Below are positions 59,490-64,000 of a stretch of DNA of 64,000 bases, in pieces. Numbering within the stretch: position 1 is the stretch's first letter; each line of letters opens with the position of its first letter. The stretch is from Lantana camara. Lineage: Eukaryota > Streptophyta > Magnoliopsida > Lamiales > Verbenaceae. The notes beneath the pieces are model-generated. The model saw only the letters and a list, made by a program, of their open reading frames with translations, was not told the DNA's origin and searched no databases. The DNA lies in NCBI GenBank assembly GCA_037501455.1, contig CM074855.1, forward strand, positions 57,357,001 through 57,421,000. The letters are read 5' to 3'. Made by a program: the position numbers and the translations under genes.

Positions 59490-60134
59490 TGTAGCACCCC
59501 GAGCGGAGGGTACCACATCCCCCACACTAGAGTCCGACACGTGCAACGAAATGGAAAATCCGCACACATATCAAACAATAGAGAATGGGTGACAAACAAA
59601 ACTGACCCTAGCTAGACGGTCTAGACCCTCAATCAGAGTACATATCAAATCAATAGTATAGAGGAAGCGATTAAAAAACTAAAAATTCTAAATCTCAAGA
59701 TCATCATTCTAGATCAAAAGCCCATATTTATACAAGTTATTTACACATTCACGCCCATCCCGGGCCCAAAAGATTAAGTATCCAAGTATAGATCATAAGT
59801 ATCAAAGCTTAAGCCACTACAATGTAAATACGACTCGAGCTAAACCACAAGTAAGACTCAATGAACACTTGCCGCCTAGCTCGACTCTAACTGTACCTAC
59901 AACTCAAAAGAAAAGGGGAAAAAGAAGAAACAACAATAAGGGCTAGTCCTAGTGACTAGTGAGGGGCTAACACACGCACCCAAAATCCATATTGAGCATA
60001 ACGTTTAACAAAATTCATAAAGATCTATGAACCGAGAATGGTTTTTGCAAGCTAAAGCGTTTCTCGTGATAGTATATATATATATATGTCTTTAAAAGAA
60101 GTTAAGGGCCACAGGCCAAAATAACAAGTTTTAG

Positions 60135-60138
<4 letters not shown>
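59490..60138 (-). mobile_element. LTR fragment G
   Basis: It starts TGTAGCACCCCGAGCG after AGGAA and follows the terminal layout of the other LTRs: GCTAGACGG (59611-59619) with CCGCCTAGC (59872-59880), and CTAGTC-CTAGT-GACTAG (59943-59959). About 650 bases from its start the similarity ends at an (AT)n tract, beyond which element K begins, so most of the LTR is missing. Confidence 0.75.

Positions 60139-60186
<48 letters not shown>
60139..60186. repeat. (AT)n microsatellite at the G/K junction
   Basis: A pure AT run of about 48 bases separating LTR fragment G from the protease fragment of K. Confidence 0.95.
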
Positions 60187-60189
<3 letters not shown>

Positions 60190-60343
60190 CGGGCACTCTC
60201 GGAACCCTCGGTCCATCACCAAGCTCCCCCCGAGGGGGGAACTTATCACACAAGAATCAGCAATACAAACAACAGACAAGGAAACAGTAGGAACAAGCCG
60301 GGAAGCAATAAAAGAATGTGTTGCTCTTGGATCAAACAATGCA
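60187..60343 (-). pseudogene. Protease fragment of gag-pol (element K, distal part)
   Basis: The minus strand reads ALFDPRATHSFIASRL, then ISSPLGGSL and RECPVI, matching the protease domain of F and A. The Gly of the Asp-Pro-Gly triad is Arg here, which should inactivate it. It continues the frame from 63808-64000 across the solo LTR J, and ends in the (AT)n tract. Confidence 0.88.
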
Positions 60344-63300
60344 TGTAGCACCTCGAACGCAGGGTCACCACATCCCCCGCACCTAAGCCCAATTCACATA
60401 CGAGATGGAGAGCCCGTACATGAACCAAGCCTAGGCGAACGGAAAACAACAAACACACTCCCTGGCTAGGCGGAACGTAGAGCCCAATAAGAACAACTCA
60501 AACATGCATGAATGTGGAAGCTTAAAAGTGACATACAAAATTCAATCAAAATCAAATAACGGGTTTAACTATCTCCGAGCACTTGTCCTAACCTGTCCCG
60601 AGTTCCATCCATTCAAACATAAGCACAACGGGTTCAATCTGTTTCCTAGAAGTCTGTCCCGAACATAATATCCATTACATAATTATCCTAAATATCGAAG
60701 CATACAAACTTATACATACTTGTACAAAAGTTCAAATACAAAATGCGAAAATGCAAACTAACAAAGGACCCGACTCAACACGGACTCTACAAACTGACAG
60801 ACTTCGCCAAACACGAACCTCCAAAGCAAACCTGCAAAGTAAAAACATAAAGAGGGAGGGGTCAGTCTTAACACGACTGTGTGAGGGGCGACACATGCAC
60901 GCTACATATATATAAAGGAGCATAGCACATTTAAATAACATTGTTCGTGAACTAGGGGATAGTTTTTGCATGCCAAATCATTTTCCATGAAACATACATA
61001 TAGGGGTCGTAACAAATCAAAACTAAATAAAACAAACTTAATTTAACATACAATTTTAACATACGTACAAAATGTAACAAATCAATTTCATCTCGAATCT
61101 TAACATTTCAAAATATCATATTTTATCTTATTAAATAGTCTATCCCCATTTCACGAACTTTAACATAACATGCATACATACTTAACTCGGCGGGTACGAG
61201 TACCTAGTCCCATCATGAGCTCCTCCGACTAATCATGTAAACAAATGAAATTAAACGAAAACATTCTTACACGTTAACCTCCTTCTTCGGCGATGGAAGG
61301 GTGTATGTGCCCTAACCATCCATTACTGTCGAGGGGAGTGCAAGCTTCTCAACCCTCAGGATATCTATCCCCCACTAAACCTCCTGGCGAGTTCAGGAGT
61401 AATCCGAGCTAACTGTGGAGATGTGTAAAGGGGTCATAACCGGCGACCCCACGGCCGTCCCAGGTCTCCCTTACCTACAACTTCGGGGGCCATCATTACC
61501 ATTACATGACATTCATTACATTACATTACTTAACCCGCTATAAATCATTACATACGTAAATTACCTAACATTAACATTACATACCTTACCTTACAACAAC
61601 CACGCTTTACATACCTCTCCGTGTCAAATCATCAACATAATCCTTAGTTCATGTCTCCCGGCTCATAAGAGGCACACGATTTCAAGCGTGGTTTAATGTT
61701 GCAAAACATTACAAATCAACCTGAATCCAAACAAGCATAAATAAGCTCGTACATAGCGAATCATACTTACAAACTTATGGCAAATTCATAAAATTACATA
61801 TCTCGCACATATTTATATATAAGTAAGGTTATAATTCGCATGCATAGAAAACGAACACGTTTCAATAGGGTTTAACTATAACCTAACCTCACCTTACACC
61901 AAAAGAACCGAGAATGAGACAAATGATCCACCCCAAAATCACCACGGCTCACGAAACACCACCCCGGGTGGTCCTGTACAAACTGAAGACAGGACATAGA
62001 ACTTAGACTCAAGGATGAACCATATAGACGCACGACGTATGCATAGGCACTTAAGAGATGAAACACTTAGACAAAACTCATATTCAAATCAATTACATTC
62101 AATTAAATATGTTACATAGCCCCACATATTCATTTATAATCATTCAACACGTTCATGTGCACAATTAATGCGTATCACAATTTGGAGATACATAAGAAGG
62201 TTCATATGTGCCTCGTGCAATCAATTCACATTACTTAAGCAATATAACATGCGTATAAGAATAAATGCACATATATAACCATGTTATAATAGGTTAGGAA
62301 CAAGATCAGAGGTGGAAAGATATGCGAAAAACGGAATACAAACACAAAAAGGGGTTTCGAGTGAAATTGGGCCAAAGCTGACAATTTTACCGAAATGCAC
62401 AAGCTGCACGAAAATGTGAATATCTTGAGTTTCAAGAATGAGAGCTAAGTTTTGTTTCTTGTACATGAAACTAGATATATAGATCTTTCAAATTGTAGGT
62501 GGCTCGCATCATGGTTCAAAGCGAGGCAAAAATGGCGTAGGTTTGAAGTTGGACCATTACAGTATTTCAGCGAAGTGGCGACACAAATTTAAAACGAATA
62601 TATCTCCCAAACCACAACAAATTATGGGGTTATTCCAATTGGAATTGTTCTAGACACAAAAAGGTTGATCATATCTGAAAATCAGGTCAATCGGAGTCCG
62701 TATGGGGGGGTACCCGGCTGGGGAAAGCATACGGAAAAATTTACCCAGTCGGGGAAAAGCAATGCAGAAACTCTTCTGTAGTAAAGTACCCACCCAGGGA
62801 CTTTTCAGTGGGAAAAACTCCCCACCCGGGGAGTCATTCTTGGTACAAGAAACGTAGCAAAAATAGGGTTTAATACGGGAGAAATCAAAATTCACCAAAA
62901 CCAGCTCAAATCTTAACGAAAACACTTCAAATTCAAGGCATAAGTTCATATATATATGCTTTATCACATATCCCAAGTTCAAGTCATGAAATCCAGTATA
63001 TAACAAGGTGTCATTAAAGCTCATTTAAGCTCCAACAATGGAGTTTCATACAATACTCAACCAATAACAAGAATTCCTACAAATATACGATAATGGAACT
63101 CACGGAAACAACATACATAAGTCTTAGAGCCAATAATTCAAGAATGGAAGCAAGGGAGCAATTTTTCACAAGAATTCTACTATACATCTTCTTCTCCAAG
63201 ATCAAAGAATCAAGCAAAGAAGTCAAGATTTATTCAAGAAGAATCAAAGCATGTAATGAGAGGATCACAAATCATATATTTAATCTTAGATCGGGTGGTC

Positions 63301-63807
63301 GGATGAAGCAAAACTTGAGCTTGAAGAGGCTAGGGCTTGGGAGCTCTTCTCTTGGCTGCTCTAACGTGATGAAGACAGAGATAAATGAGCTGATAAGGGT
63401 ATAAATGGGTCAAGCCATGTGAAAACGGGTCGGGTCAAAAGATCTGGTCCATTCGGATCGGATTTTAAAATGGTTGGGCAATGAAACGACTTTAGAAAAT
63501 AAAAAAAAAGTAAATTCATCGTGTCCGAATCATCGAAAAGAACTCAATGACAAGGTTGGAATTCACATTTGAATTCTCGAGCTCAAGGTAGCCAAGAAGG
63601 CTCAAACACCCTAATTATAATTAGGTCCTTACATAGCAATTATTGGGCGATTGAGTCCAAGTACATTAATTAAATACTAATGCGCATACAATTAAAATAA
63701 GATACAAAGTGACAATTAAGGCATGCGAAGTCGGGTAAAAACGAAATTACAGAATTAAACTCTCTCGTGATGTCATACCTGGATTGCTGCGAAAACGGAG
63801 TGTTACA
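60344..63807 (-). mobile_element. Solo LTR J (3464 bp)
   Basis: TGTAGCACCTCGAACG...GGAGTGTTACA with a perfect target duplication ATGCA (60339-60343 and 63808-63812). No gag-pol, primer site or purine tract is inside. It has diverged from the other LTRs but keeps their layout: CAGTC-TTAACAC-GACTG (60863-60879); long-stem arms 60943-60962 and 61140-61158; a palindrome array of another sequence including ACTCCCC-ACCC-GGGGAGT (62710-62834); early palindrome GAATTC-ACATTT-GAATTC (63559-63576). The open frame at 63093-63404 has no recognisable domain. Confidence 0.92.
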
Positions 63808-64000
63808 ATGCATACAATGGAATGCCATGTATGCTAATAGTACCTTCCACAACAGTGTTAGCATCAACTTCGGCATCCTCTTCCTCTCCTTCCAAAGCAT
63901 ATGCCCTAGCTTGAATAGGAGCTCTCGGAGGAATAGCATTCAAGGGCTGTGGTTTCTTTTTGTTTGGACAAGCATTGATCATGTGTCCGGACTCTCCGCA
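63808..64000 (-). pseudogene. gag zinc knuckle to protease linker (element K, proximal part)
   Basis: From the window edge the minus strand reads a zinc knuckle (CGESGHMINAC, its first Cys outside the window), a linker with [15 protein letters not shown], and EGTISIHGIPLYA, which leads into the protease. It matches the same part of A, C and F. It is split from its continuation (60343 downward) by solo LTR J. The frame is open up to the insertion. Confidence 0.9.

Noticed and set aside
63093..63404. 103-residue open frame as a host gene
   Set aside because: It lies entirely inside solo LTR J and shows no known motif.

Overview
This window is angiosperm-type nuclear DNA made almost entirely of nested LTR retrotransposons. 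I found no host gene, rRNA gene, tRNA gene or CRISPR array. The coding parts are Ty3/gypsy gag-pol with the order gag, two zinc knuckles, aspartic protease, RT, RNase H, integrase, GPY module and C-terminal chromodomain. That order, LTRs of 3-4 kb and a primer-binding site matching the 3' end of initiator tRNA-Met (TGGTATCAGAGC) point to plant chromoviruses, most likely Tekay/Del-like. The species cannot be named from the sequence.

Layout, left to right. Positions 1-1993 are the 3' part of a non-coding internal domain (element Z) ending in a polypurine tract (PPT), followed by its LTR (1994-2053, resuming at 23947). Element A (+, 2054-23941, flanks GTTAG/GTTGG) sits in that LTR and carries a dead gag-pol. 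Element B (-, 12349-23602, target duplication TTGTT) sits in A's 3' LTR; it is complete but has no gag-pol, with 4.0-kb LTRs around a 3.2-kb non-coding interior, so it resembles the large retrotransposon derivatives (LARDs). Element C (+) follows: a chimeric 5' LTR ending at 27001, a dead gag-pol at 27215-31721, and a 3' LTR ending at 38678 that is split by a B-family solo LTR (32456-36308, duplication TTCCA). Next is element D (+, 38679-44816), the 3' part of another non-coding element plus its 3' LTR, and then LTR fragment E (44817-46567). Four bases before E's end lies element F (-, 46568-58857, duplication GGTGC), a structurally complete element with one uninterrupted 1505-codon gag-pol. 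The right edge holds a gag-protease fragment I (+), an LTR fragment G (-), and a gag-protease fragment K (-) split by solo LTR J (60344-63807, duplication ATGCA).

How the parts may work together. Z, B and D lack proteins but share cis elements with A, C and F: the tRNA-Met site (B), a GCAA-loop hairpin just after it (B), the hairpin GAATCCG-AGGA-CGGATTC before the PPT, and the LTR architecture. This suggests mobilisation in trans by the F/A/C type. Z, B and D also carry something the autonomous elements lack: a tandem array of 4-8 short hairpins of the form GAGAGA-CGGGG-NN-TCTCTC upstream of the PPT, with compensatory base changes between units.

A second layer of hidden structure is in the LTRs. 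Highly diverged LTR families keep the same series of inverted repeats at the same relative places: an early-LTR palindrome, a mid-LTR array of short palindromes, a long stem about 0.5-0.8 kb before the LTR end, a small hairpin 412-519 bases before the end, and a GCTAGGCGGG / CCCGCCTAGC pair around the terminal few hundred bases. Stem sequences differ between families while pairing is kept. I saw all of this by eye and ran no folding program or statistical test.
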